A stretch of DNA of 64,000 nucleotides from DASQFI01 sp035633215 (GTDB taxonomy: Bacteria; Acidobacteriota; Vicinamibacteria; Vicinamibacterales; SCN-69-37): NCBI GenBank assembly GCA_035633215.1, contig DASQFI010000032.1, positions 1 to 64,000 on the forward strand, written 5' to 3'. Positions within the stretch are counted from its first letter, which is position 1. Every line of letters begins with the position of its first letter. The notes under the pieces are model-generated. The model saw only the letters and a program-made list of their open reading frames with translations, was not told where the DNA came from and did not search any database. The translations under genes and the position numbers were made by a program. This document shows, piece after piece, positions 17,131-25,713 of the stretch.

Positions 17131-18138
17131 ATGACCCAGCGAACCCGTTACTTCATGTTCGGTTCGGCCTTGGTAGTGGTGCTCGGCCTTGGGGTGGGGG
17201 CGGTCGCCTATTACAACGGCAACCTGCCGCTGAAATCCCGCGTAGGCCCTGAGGAATTCGCTTACATTCCGGCCGACGCCACCGCGGTCGCGTACGCCAA
17301 TGTCAGCGCCATCATGGGCTCGCAGTTCACCCAGAAACTGCGGGAAGTCCTGCCGACCGGCGAAGAGAAGGCCAAGCTGCAGGCCGAGTTCGGCATCGAT
17401 ATCGAGCGGGATATCGACAGCGTGGTTGCCGGGACGAACGGCGCCGGGCCTGGCGAGAACGGGATCGTCCTCGTGCGCGGCCGGTTCAATCAGGGCCATC
17501 TCGAGGCGCTCGCGATTCAACACGGCGGCCTGGCGCAGGACTACAAAGGCAAGAAGCTGATTGTGTTCGGCAACCAGTACGCCGGGCGAGATCCGGTCCC
17601 TGGTCAGCATCCCTTTGCCGCGGTCGCGTTCCTCGAGCCGGGCCTCATCGCGTTCGGCGATCGCACGGCGATCGAGCGGGCGGTCGACGCCAATGCGACC
17701 CGTCAGGATGTGACGAAGAACGCCGAGCTGATGAAGCTCATCGGCGAAGTGCAGACCGGCAGCGACGCGTGGGTGGTTGGCAACTTCGACTCGCTGAAGC
17801 AGAATGCAAACATGCCCGCCGAAATCCGTCAGCACATCCCGGCGGTGCAGTGGTTGGCGGTGAGCGTCAACGTCAATGGCGGGCTGAACGGCGTCCTGCG
17901 TGCCGAGGCACGCGACGAGAAGTCCGGCGAAGAGCTCCGGGCGGTCGTGAACGGCGCGCTGGCGGCCGGCCGGCTGGTGAGCGGCCAGGACAAGCGCATC
18001 GAGGCGATGCTGAACGCGGTCCAGGTCAGCGGCATTGGGAAAACGGCGGTGTTGTCCTTCACGGTGCCGCCCGAGATTCTCGACATCATCAACGGCTTCG
18101 CCGGGATGAAGCACCTCAACGAGGGCGGCGGCAAGTAG
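17131..18138 (+). CDS. Membrane-anchored protein of unknown function (DUF3352-like)
   Basis: 335 residues with one N-terminal helix (YFMFGSALVVVLGLGVGAVA), probably an uncleaved anchor, and a large extracytoplasmic domain. The pattern YIPADATAVAYANVSAIMGS and LIAFGDRTAIERAVDANAT is typical of proteins that compare paired beta-alpha repeats (DUF3352-like), whose function is unknown. Start chosen at MTQRTRY because of the AAGGA 7 nt upstream; longer readings run through the permease gene. A strong hairpin terminator follows at 18177-18216. Confidence 0.75.
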   Translation: MTQRTRYFMFGSALVVVLGLGVGAVAYYNGNLPLKSRVGPEEFAYIPADATAVAYANVSAIMGSQFTQKLREVLPTGEEKAKLQAEFGIDIERDIDSVVAGTNGAGPGENGIVLVRGRFNQGHLEALAIQHGGLAQDYKGKKLIVFGNQYAGRDPVPGQHPFAAVAFLEPGLIAFGDRTAIERAVDANATRQDVTKNAELMKLIGEVQTGSDAWVVGNFDSLKQNANMPAEIRQHIPAVQWLAVSVNVNGGLNGVLRAEARDEKSGEELRAVVNGALAAGRLVSGQDKRIEAMLNAVQVSGIGKTAVLSFTVPPEILDIINGFAGMKHLNEGGGK

Positions 18139-18144
18139 GAGTCG

Positions 18145-18176
18145 GGCTCAAAGGCTCAAAGGCTCAAAGGCTCAGA
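18145..18176. repeat. Four tandem 8-mers GGCTCAAA
   Basis: GGCTCAAA is repeated at 18145, 18153 and 18161, with a fourth copy GGCTCAGA at 18169. It lies directly upstream of the terminator stem. Confidence 0.85.
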
Positions 18177-18216
18177 GGCCGAAGCCAGGAACGGATGTTC
18201 CGGGCTTCGGCCTTTT
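18177..18216 (+). terminator. Rho-independent terminator
   Basis: A 16-bp stem (GGCCGAAGCCAGGAAC with GTTCCGGGCTTCGGCC, one A/C mismatch), GGAT loop and a TTTT run. It ends the transcript of the DUF3352-like gene on the plus strand. Confidence 0.85.
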
Positions 18217-18299
18217 GGCGTTTTGACGGTACCGAACGGGTCCCTGAACGAAGGGCTCGGGGAGCGGACAACCGGCAGTAAACTGAGCCTGAGGTTTAC

Positions 18300-21134
18300 T
18301 TGCCGATTCGAGTTTTGATCGCGTGCGTCTTCGCGGCGCTCCCGGTCGCGATCGCAACCGCCCAGACGCCCCCACCCTCCGCTCCTCCTCCACAACAACG
18401 GACTCCGACGTTCCGCACGGGCGTCGATTTGGTTGCCGTGGACGTGAGCGTGGTCGATCGAAATGGTCGGCCCGTTGACAATCTACGTCCCGCGGAATTC
18501 ACGTTGAAAGTGGACGGCCAGCCGCGCTCGATCGCGTCCGCGGAGTTCGTCTCCTTTCGTCACGGCGACGATGCCCCGGCCAGCAACCAGCCATTCAGCA
18601 CAAGCCTGGGACGACGCTCCGGCCGGCTCATCATGATCGTCATTGATGAGGCCAACATCCGGCGCGGCTCGATCAACGCAATTATCGAGGCCGCCACGAC
18701 CTTCGTCGACACTCTGGGACGATCGGACCGAGTCGCGGTCCAGATTCTCCCCGGCGCGGGACCTGTGCTGAACTTCACCGCCGACCACGCGCTCGTGAAA
18801 CGGGTCCTTCACACGGCTGTCGGGAATGCCGTCGAAGCCGAGCGGACGAACCGCGTCGGCGTCGCGGAGGCGATCGAGATCCTCGAGCGGCCATGGTCCG
18901 GAACCGGGGTCCCACCACAGGGCGCGCTCGCCGAGCTGTTCGAGCGGGAGTGTCCGGGCGAACACGATCAGGCATCGATCGATCGCTGTCGGCGCGAGCT
19001 CGAAGGCCTGGCACGGACCGTTCATGCGGCGGCGCGGTCCCGCGCGGCCTCGACGATGCTGGCGCTCCGCGAGATCGTGGATCGGCTGGCGCTTTCGTCG
19101 GGTCCGAAGACCCTCGTGCTCATCACGGAAGGCGTGCTCGTCGGGCGCAACTTCGCCGATGTCTCGTGGGTGCCGGAGCGCACGTCCGCAGCGGCGGTGA
19201 GCCTCTACGGGCTGCGCGTGGACAACGAGCAGGTCGACGCGGCGATGCCCCGAATTTCGCCCACGCGGCGTGCCGATCGCGACCTGCTCGTCGAAGGGCT
19301 CGACCACGTCGTCGGTCTGGCGCGTGGTACGGTGTTCCCGCTCGGCGCGAATCCGCAGGCGACGTTTACGAGGTTGAACCTCGAGCTGTCGGGCTACTAC
19401 CTGCTCTCGTTCCAGCCCCAGACCAGCGATCGCGACGGCAAGCCGCATCAAATTTCGATTGGCGTGTCCCGGCCCGGCGTGACGCTTCGTGGACGGCGCG
19501 AGTTCTCTGTCGATACCGGCACGCGTGCCAAGCCGGTCGACGCGCGCCTGATGGACGTGCTGAAGTCGCCGGTGCTGCTCTCGGACTTTGGCGTGCACGT
19601 CACCACCTTCACATATCGCGATTCGGACACTGCGAAGTTGAAGGTTCTGATTGCTGCCCAGATCGAGCGGGCGCCGAGTTCACCGGAAGATCTCGCGCTG
19701 GCCTACTACGCGACGGACGAGAAGAACAACGTCGTGGCGACCCATGTGGAGCCCGCGCTCGATGCGCCCAGGTCCGCCGAGTCTGCACGGCAGCGGCACT
19801 TCACGGGCTCGTTCCTCGTCGATCCTGGCCGGTATGGCGTCAAGCTGGCCGTCATCGATGGCGAGGGGCGGGCGGCGTCGGTCGAGCACACATTTCAAGC
19901 CAGCCTGACGGCCGTCGGTCAGCTTCGGCTCGGGGAGTTGATGATCGCCGCGGCGCCGCGGCCGGGCGACGGCGTCCGGCCCGCCGTGGACGGTCGCGTG
20001 GCTACCGATACCCTCGTGGGCTACACGGAGCTGTACTCCGAGGCCGAGCCACAGCTCTCCGCGGCGGTCGTGACTCTCGAGGTCGCCGGCAGCGCTGAAG
20101 GTGCAACGATGGCCTCGATCCCGATGCGGATGGGGACAGGGCCGGGCCGCGGCAGGCGCACGCACGAAGGATCTCTGCCGCTGGCGCTCCTCTCCCCTGG
20201 CGCTTACGTCGCCCGCGCCGTCATCTCCGTCGAGGGGCGGCCGATCGGCCGCGTGACGAGGCCCTTTACGCTGGTTCGAAGCGCAGCCGTGCTGCCGGTC
20301 GCATCCGCGGATGCGACGGCAACCACGCGAGCGGCAACGAGCAAAGTACCGGTTCCGTTCTCGTCGCGAATCGACGCCTTCGACCGTTCGGCTGTGCTGA
20401 GTCGACCCGTGGTGGGGTTCTTTCTCAATCAGATCGCCCGACCTGGACTGCCGGCGCTGCCCGACGACTTGACCGCGGCGATCGGTCTCGCGCGAACCGG
20501 TCGGTTCGACGACGCCGGGCGAGTGGTCGAGACCGTAGGGTCAGATCACTTCGCGGCGCCCTTCCTTGCGGGCCTCGCGCATCTCGCGCAAGGCGATCTG
20601 CAGCGGGCGGCCCTGAGTTTTGGCGCGTCTCTTCAGTCTGCGCCGGAGTTCTTCCCGGCGGCGTTTTACCTGGGCGCCTGTTACGCGGCCGACGGGCGCG
20701 ATCGGGAGGCACTCGTCGCCTGGCGCGCCGGCCTCGTCGTCGAGTCCGAAGCGCCGTTCATGCATACGGTCGTCGCCGACGCTCTGCTTCGGCTGCGCGA
20801 TACCACACAAGCCGTGCTCGTTCTTCGACAGGCGGCTGGCGTGTGGCCGGACAGTGACGAGGTCCAGATGCGCCTTGGGACGGCGCTCGCGATGGCCGGC
20901 TCGGCCGAGGAAGCGATTCGCATCCTCGATAAGTATCTGACGCGGCACGCCGACGATCACGAGCGGCTGCTGTTGGCGATGCGGCTCATCTACGAGGCGC
21001 GCGCCGCCGGGCGGGTCATCGACGCGGCCGACGTCGATCGCGCGCGCTTCCTCAGGTTCTTCGACGCTTACACGAAGGCGGGTGGACGCGAGCGCGAGCT
21101 GGTGGAACGCTGGAGACGGGTGGTAGATCGATAA
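18300..21134 (+). CDS. Secreted VWFA-related (acidobacterial type) protein with C-terminal TPRs
   Basis: 944 residues. Signal peptide MPIRVLIACVFAALPVAIAT, cleaved near AQT. Residues ~40-370 form the VWFA-related domain described from Acidobacteria: FRTGVDLVAVDVSVVDRNG, LRPAEFTLKVDGQP, LIMIVIDEANIRRGSIN in place of a strict DxSxS MIDAS, and SGYYLLSFQP near its end. A beta-rich middle follows. The final ~200 residues are TPR-like (GRFDDAGRVVETVG, LAQGDLQRAALSFGASLQ, GSAEEAIRILDKYL). TTG start supported by GAGG about 6 nt upstream and by the signal peptide. It is convergent with a TonB-dependent receptor. Role unknown; probably periplasmic protein-protein interaction. Confidence 0.87.
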   Translation: MPIRVLIACVFAALPVAIATAQTPPPSAPPPQQRTPTFRTGVDLVAVDVSVVDRNGRPVDNLRPAEFTLKVDGQPRSIASAEFVSFRHGDDAPASNQPFSTSLGRRSGRLIMIVIDEANIRRGSINAIIEAATTFVDTLGRSDRVAVQILPGAGPVLNFTADHALVKRVLHTAVGNAVEAERTNRVGVAEAIEILERPWSGTGVPPQGALAELFERECPGEHDQASIDRCRRELEGLARTVHAAARSRAASTMLALREIVDRLALSSGPKTLVLITEGVLVGRNFADVSWVPERTSAAAVSLYGLRVDNEQVDAAMPRISPTRRADRDLLVEGLDHVVGLARGTVFPLGANPQATFTRLNLELSGYYLLSFQPQTSDRDGKPHQISIGVSRPGVTLRGRREFSVDTGTRAKPVDARLMDVLKSPVLLSDFGVHVTTFTYRDSDTAKLKVLIAAQIERAPSSPEDLALAYYATDEKNNVVATHVEPALDAPRSAESARQRHFTGSFLVDPGRYGVKLAVIDGEGRAASVEHTFQASLTAVGQLRLGELMIAAAPRPGDGVRPAVDGRVATDTLVGYTELYSEAEPQLSAAVVTLEVAGSAEGATMASIPMRMGTGPGRGRRTHEGSLPLALLSPGAYVARAVISVEGRPIGRVTRPFTLVRSAAVLPVASADATATTRAATSKVPVPFSSRIDAFDRSAVLSRPVVGFFLNQIARPGLPALPDDLTAAIGLARTGRFDDAGRVVETVGSDHFAAPFLAGLAHLAQGDLQRAALSFGASLQSAPEFFPAAFYLGACYAADGRDREALVAWRAGLVVESEAPFMHTVVADALLRLRDTTQAVLVLRQAAGVWPDSDEVQMRLGTALAMAGSAEEAIRILDKYLTRHADDHERLLLAMRLIYEARAAGRVIDAADVDRARFLRFFDAYTKAGGRERELVERWRRVVDR

Positions 21135-21136
21135 GC

Positions 21137-21172
21137 AGAGCGGGCGGCAGCATTGTGGCTGCCGCCCGCTCT
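21137..21172. terminator. Hairpin between convergent genes
   Basis: Perfect 15-bp stem AGAGCGGGCGGCAGC / GCTGCCGCCCGCTCT with a 6-nt loop ATTGTG. No long T-run follows on either side, but the position between the stops of two convergent genes suits a bidirectional terminator. Confidence 0.75.
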
Positions 21173-21207
21173 CGTCACGTCCTTCAATGCTTCATGCGCT
21201 TCATGCC

Positions 21208-24200
21208 TCAGAACACGAACTTCACCATGACCCGCGCTGTTCGGGCGCTCTGGAAGCCGCTCGGCAGGTTGTACGTCTTGTTCACACGGCCGGGACTCGG
21301 ACGCCCCTGCGTGTCAACCCGCGCCGCCATCGCCGTCGCCAGAACGAAGCCGTTGAAAAACGCATCGTCGCACCCGATATCGGTCGCCGATCGACAGACG
21401 CGGGGCAGCGTGAGCGCATCACGGTACGGCGTGGTCGCCAGCGTCGTCCAGGTCATCGTATCGAACAGGTTGTCGATGTTGAACTGGACGTCCGCCCGCA
21501 GTTTGCGCGGCAGGCGGAAACGGTGCGTGAAGTTCAGGTCGGTCTGGTGGTACGTCGGTGACCGGCCGAGATCGCCGCGGCCGTTGTAGAAGACCGGCAC
21601 GCTCTTGTAGCTCACGGTCGACGAGTTCAGGTAGCCGCTGGCGGCGAAGAAGTTGACGCCAATCTGGGTGCCCCAAGGCATGATGTACCCGGCCTGCGCC
21701 TTGAACTGGAACGGCCGGTCGTTCTGCAGCCGCCCGTACACCGTGTTGCCCTTCGAGTCGAAGGACATGTACAGCCCGTCGAAGAACCGGTTGACGTTCG
21801 GGCTGTTCCGGCTGCCCTCGTCCGTGCTCGTGAGGCCGGAGTAGTTGCCCCAGAGCCGGCTGACGAGGACGCTGGTCGTCAGGAACCAGTTGTTCGACAA
21901 CCGGCGGCGGAACGTGAGGTCGATCCCGTCGTAGACCCGCTTCGGGAAGGGGGTCCGCGGATACTCCTGGCCAAGCGGATACGCGCCAAGCCCGTAGCCG
22001 GGATTCGTGATGTAGAAGATCTCGCCGACTCCCGGAACCTGCACGCCCGTGTCCTCGATGGTGCGGATGAACCACTTGTGCACGTAACGGACGCCGACCG
22101 ACATGACGCGGTTCAGCTCCCGATCGAGACCGAGAGTGAACTCCCGCGTCTGGACGGGCTTGAGGTCCCGATCGATCAGGTTGTTGTTCGGATCGTTGGC
22201 CGGGTGCCGCGAGTCCACCTGTTCGATGAAGGTGCCAGGGCACCCGCTTCCGGGCGGTCCGTCGCAGTTGATCGACGGCCAGTCGTACGTGTCGAGCGTG
22301 TAGTAGTAGTTGAGGATGTGGTCGGCGCCCCAGAGGCCGCGCGGCATCTCGAGCTTCGGCGTGTCGAAGAAGACGCCCCACGAGCTGTACATCTTCAGTT
22401 TCCCGTCACCGTGCACGTCGTAGGCGAACCCGATACGGGGGGCAATCTGCTGGCTCCACCCGAACGTCAGGTCCACGAACCCCGGGGTGAACGAGGGAAT
22501 GTAGGTCCGTTCGGCCCGAACACCATAGTTGAGCGTCATGCGGCTGCTCGGGGTCCACTGGTCCTGCACGAACACGCCGAAGTTGTTGGCCGTGACGTCG
22601 CCGATCGTGTAGGAGCGGACGATCTGGTAGTAGCCGTACGTGCCGCGCACGTTGCGCTGATCGAGCGTGCTGCGGGAGGAGTTCCACTGCAACGTGACGT
22701 TCGGGAACTGCGCGCCGGTGTTGACCTGGTTGCCGAGCCGCTCGATTTGGGTGCCGAACTTGATCGCGTGCTGTCCCTTCCAATCCTTGAAGACCGTCAT
22801 ATCGGCGTTCACAAAGACTCGGCTGTAGTCATCGAGGAAGTTGAAAGTGTTGACCGGGTTGTCGGTGAAGCTGGCGAGCTGCTGAAGCTCGGCCGGCACG
22901 TCGAGGAGCCCGATGTTGCTCGTGCTAAAACTTCGCCGGACGCCGTGGAAGTAGTCGCCGCCGCGTGTGCCCGATCCGTCGAAGTAGTAGCCGCCCGTGA
23001 AATTCACGTAGCTGCGATTGCCCAGCGTCCAATCGAGCGTGGCCGAGTACGTGTTCTCGTAGCTGTACGTGTACCGTGTCGCACGCGGATTGAAGAGCGT
23101 CGGATTCGTGCTGCTGAAGCGGTTGCCGTTGGCGTCGAGCAAGATCAGGTTGCCGCTGGCGTCGCGCTGGTTGTTGTCGATGCCCGGGAGGTCGGTTCCA
23201 CCGTCGCGCCGGAAGTTGCTGCCCGAAAAGCGAACGCGCATCGAGCTGCCCAGTTGCATCGCGCCGTTGTACTGGAACGACTTGTCACGCGGCCGCTGGT
23301 CGAATGTCTGAGTCTGGCCGTTGTAATTGATGGTGCGATCCGTGCCCGCCGACGTCCAGGTCACCGCTCGAATCGTGTCTTCCTTGACGAGGTTGACGCC
23401 GAGGAAAAACCAGGCGCGGCTCTTCAGGATCGGTCCGCCAATCGAGCCGACCGTGTCGTACTCCGTGGTCTCGTTCACGCGGGGGGCCGTGAAGTACTCG
23501 GCCAACGCCTGATTGGACGGATTGAGGCGGAGCTGCGGCCGCGGGTTGCCAAGCAACCCCTCGATCTTGCCACCCTCGTAGTACGTCCCGATGTCGCCGT
23601 GAAAGACGTTGGTGCCGCTCTTCGTGATGGCGCTCACCACGCCGCCGGTGGCCGCGCGGTATTCGGCGTTGTAGCCCGACTGCTTCACCTGAATCTGCTC
23701 GAGGAAGTCGACGACCACGTCGCGTGCCGAAACGCCGGTCCGCAGGTTCGTCGTGTCGAGACCGTCGATGACGTACCGGTGCTCGGCGGCCGCCGCGCCG
23801 TCGATGGTCAGCCCGCCGCGTGTTTCACTGCCCGTGCCCGCGACGCCCGTGATGGCCGAGAGGAAGTTCCGGCCTTTCGGAATGAGATCCAGGACGTCGG
23901 CCGTGATCGTGGCGGTGACCGCGTTCTGCTTGACGTCGATGATCGGCGTGTCACCCCGAACATAGACGTCCTCAGCCAGGCCCGCGATGTTCATGATCAT
24001 GTCGACTTTCAGCAACTGTCCCAGCAGGAGTTGCCCGCTGACCTTCGCCGGCACGAATCCGGAAAGGGTCGCGGTGATTTCGTACGTGCCCGGCTGGAGT
24101 GCCGGGAACCGGTAGATGCCGTTGGCGTCGCTGACGGCCGACTGCGCGGCATTGGTGGCCACGTTCTTCGCTTGAACGGTCACGCCGGGGAGCACGCCGC

Positions 24201-24318
24201 CCGAGCTATCACGGACGGTTCCTTCCATAGCGCCCCGGAGCTCCTGAGCTGACGCGGGCATTGCCCACAACACCACGGCGAGCGCCGCGGCTGCGCGGAG
24301 CAGTGCTGACTTCCGCAT
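21208..24318 (-). CDS. TonB-dependent receptor with carboxypeptidase-regulatory-like N-terminus
   Basis: Outer-membrane, energy-coupled receptor of 1036 residues. Signal peptide MRKSALLRAAAALAVVLWAM ends at ASAQ. Residues ~27-110 form a CarboxypepD_reg-like beta sandwich (GTVRDSSGGVLPGVTVQAKN, GIYRFPALQPGTYEI). The plug follows (LDLIPKGRNFLSAITGV, VDFLEQIQVKQSGYNAEYRA) and the rest is the beta barrel, ending in the classic Phe C-terminus (RVMVKFVF). GGAGGAGG lies 6-7 nt before the ATG. No SusD-like or TonB gene adjoins it. Substrate unknown; such Oar-like receptors are greatly expanded in this phylum. Confidence 0.92.
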   Translation of the reverse strand: MRKSALLRAAAALAVVLWAMPASAQELRGAMEGTVRDSSGGVLPGVTVQAKNVATNAAQSAVSDANGIYRFPALQPGTYEITATLSGFVPAKVSGQLLLGQLLKVDMIMNIAGLAEDVYVRGDTPIIDVKQNAVTATITADVLDLIPKGRNFLSAITGVAGTGSETRGGLTIDGAAAAEHRYVIDGLDTTNLRTGVSARDVVVDFLEQIQVKQSGYNAEYRAATGGVVSAITKSGTNVFHGDIGTYYEGGKIEGLLGNPRPQLRLNPSNQALAEYFTAPRVNETTEYDTVGSIGGPILKSRAWFFLGVNLVKEDTIRAVTWTSAGTDRTINYNGQTQTFDQRPRDKSFQYNGAMQLGSSMRVRFSGSNFRRDGGTDLPGIDNNQRDASGNLILLDANGNRFSSTNPTLFNPRATRYTYSYENTYSATLDWTLGNRSYVNFTGGYYFDGSGTRGGDYFHGVRRSFSTSNIGLLDVPAELQQLASFTDNPVNTFNFLDDYSRVFVNADMTVFKDWKGQHAIKFGTQIERLGNQVNTGAQFPNVTLQWNSSRSTLDQRNVRGTYGYYQIVRSYTIGDVTANNFGVFVQDQWTPSSRMTLNYGVRAERTYIPSFTPGFVDLTFGWSQQIAPRIGFAYDVHGDGKLKMYSSWGVFFDTPKLEMPRGLWGADHILNYYYTLDTYDWPSINCDGPPGSGCPGTFIEQVDSRHPANDPNNNLIDRDLKPVQTREFTLGLDRELNRVMSVGVRYVHKWFIRTIEDTGVQVPGVGEIFYITNPGYGLGAYPLGQEYPRTPFPKRVYDGIDLTFRRRLSNNWFLTTSVLVSRLWGNYSGLTSTDEGSRNSPNVNRFFDGLYMSFDSKGNTVYGRLQNDRPFQFKAQAGYIMPWGTQIGVNFFAASGYLNSSTVSYKSVPVFYNGRGDLGRSPTYHQTDLNFTHRFRLPRKLRADVQFNIDNLFDTMTWTTLATTPYRDALTLPRVCRSATDIGCDDAFFNGFVLATAMAARVDTQGRPSPGRVNKTYNLPSGFQSARTARVMVKFVF

Positions 24319-24398
24319 GTTGAGCCTCCTCCTCTGGGGCCAGTGGCGACAACGCAGGGACGAGCCGCTGGCTAGCGGGGATGTTACACCGGTACCAC

Positions 24399-24494
24399 GA
24401 CCTCGGGAGTCGTTTCCTGATGCGCTCTTCCGCGGAAACGACTCCCGGTGGTCTTTCCCCGGCGAAAACGCCCGTCGAAACGACTCCCGAGGTC
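24399..24494. promoter_or_regulatory. Inverted-repeat array between divergent receptor and thiolase genes
   Basis: GACCTCGGGAGTCGTTTC (24399-24416) and its exact reverse complement (24477-24494) are 18-bp arms. A third partial copy, GAAACGACTCCCGG, sits between them at 24435-24448. The last copy ends 7 nt before the thiolase -10 element. The geometry suits an operator array or a structured repeat; it lies in the only divergent spacer shared by the receptor and the thiolase. Confidence 0.6.
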
Positions 24495-24501
24495 TTCTCT
24501 A

Positions 24502-24507
24502 TATGAT
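24502..24507 (+). promoter_or_regulatory. Candidate -10 TATGAT, leaderless start of thiolase gene
   Basis: TATGAT ends 6 nt (TTCCCC) before the thiolase ATG at 24514, with no Shine-Dalgarno between. A transcript start 6-7 nt downstream of the hexamer would fall on or next to the A of the ATG. Confidence 0.55.
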
Positions 24508-24513
24508 TTCCCC

Positions 24514-25713
24514 ATGACCTCCGTCGTCATCCTGGGCGCCGCGCGAACACCCATCGGTCGGTACGGCGGCACCCTTCGCGCGACCCATCCGGCGGAGCTC
24601 GGCGCCCGAGCCGCCGTCGCCGCGCTCAGCCGGGCTGGTGTGGCGCCGGCAGACGTCGACGAGGTCGTCGTCGGCCACGGACGGCAGGCCGGATCGGGAC
24701 CGAACCCCGCGCGGCAGGTCGGCCGGCGGGCCGGGCTGCCGGACAGCGCTCCGGCCCAGACCATCAACCAGGCCTGCGCGTCGGGCCTCCAGGCGGTCGC
24801 GCTCGGCGCCCAGGCGATCCTGCTCGGTCAGTCGCGGATCGTTCTCTCAGGCGGCATCGAGTCGATGAGCCGGATGCCGCATCTGATCGACAGCGAGGAC
24901 GCGCGGTGGGGCCACAAGATGGGCAACATGCCGCTCGTCGATGCGATGTATCGCGACGGGTTCTTCTGTCCGTTGTCGCAGCTCCTCATGGGGCAGACCG
25001 CGGAAGTACTCGCGCGGCAGTACGGCATCACGCGTGAGGAATCCGACGAGTACGCGCTCGAGAGCCAGCGGCGCGCGGAAGCGGCCATTGCCGCCGGGCG
25101 ATTCAGGGACGAGATCACGCCCGCGCCCGGCCGGGACGCAACAGGCCGTCCGATCGAGCTCGACGCCGACGAACATCCGCGCGCCGGGACGACGATCGAA
25201 GGTTTGCGGAAACTGCCGCTCGTGTTCGATCCCGTTGACGGCCACACCGGCATCATCACCGCCGGGTCGTCATCGGGCATCACCGACGGCGGCGCCGCGG
25301 TCGTGCTGGCGAGCGCGGAAGAAGCGGAACGCCGCGGCGTGCAGCCGATGGCGCGCATTCTCGGGTGGACGACGACGGGCGTCGATCCGAGGATCATGGG
25401 GATCGGTCCGGTGCCTGCGATCCAGAAACTTCTGGCACGGCTGAAGCTCACGATCGCAGACTTCGATCTCGTCGAGCTGAACGAGGCCTTCGCGCCGCAG
25501 GTGCTGGCGGTCCTGCGCGACGTGCCGATCGATCGCGCGCGTCTCAACGTGAACGGCGGCGCGATCGCCCTGGGGCATCCCATCGGCGCGACGGGCACGC
25601 GCATTCTCGTCACGCTGCTCTACGAAATGGGGCGTCGCGGCGCGAAGCGCGGGCTGGCCACGCTTTGCGTGAGCGGCGGGTTGGGGATGGCCCTGGCCGT
25701 CGAGCGTGGGTAA
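24514..25713 (+). CDS. Acetyl-CoA acetyltransferase (thiolase), first copy
   Basis: Condenses two acetyl-CoA to acetoacetyl-CoA or cleaves 3-ketoacyl-CoA. Starts VVILGAARTPIGRYGG. The nucleophilic cysteine is in INQACASGLQAV, the substrate histidine in VNGGAIALGHPIGATG and the second cysteine in TLCVSGGLGMAL. 399 residues is normal. The second thiolase (28893-30074) is clearly divergent, so the two probably differ in chain length or direction. The next gene starts with a GTG overlapping its stop codon. Confidence 0.92.
   Translation: MTSVVILGAARTPIGRYGGTLRATHPAELGARAAVAALSRAGVAPADVDEVVVGHGRQAGSGPNPARQVGRRAGLPDSAPAQTINQACASGLQAVALGAQAILLGQSRIVLSGGIESMSRMPHLIDSEDARWGHKMGNMPLVDAMYRDGFFCPLSQLLMGQTAEVLARQYGITREESDEYALESQRRAEAAIAAGRFRDEITPAPGRDATGRPIELDADEHPRAGTTIEGLRKLPLVFDPVDGHTGIITAGSSSGITDGGAAVVLASAEEAERRGVQPMARILGWTTTGVDPRIMGIGPVPAIQKLLARLKLTIADFDLVELNEAFAPQVLAVLRDVPIDRARLNVNGGAIALGHPIGATGTRILVTLLYEMGRRGAKRGLATLCVSGGLGMALAVERG

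Noticed and set aside
22078..24252. Open frame of 724 codons on the plus strand opposite the first TonB-dependent receptor
   Set aside because: Low-complexity Val/Arg/Glu/Asp composition, no recognisable motif; antisense shadow of the receptor.
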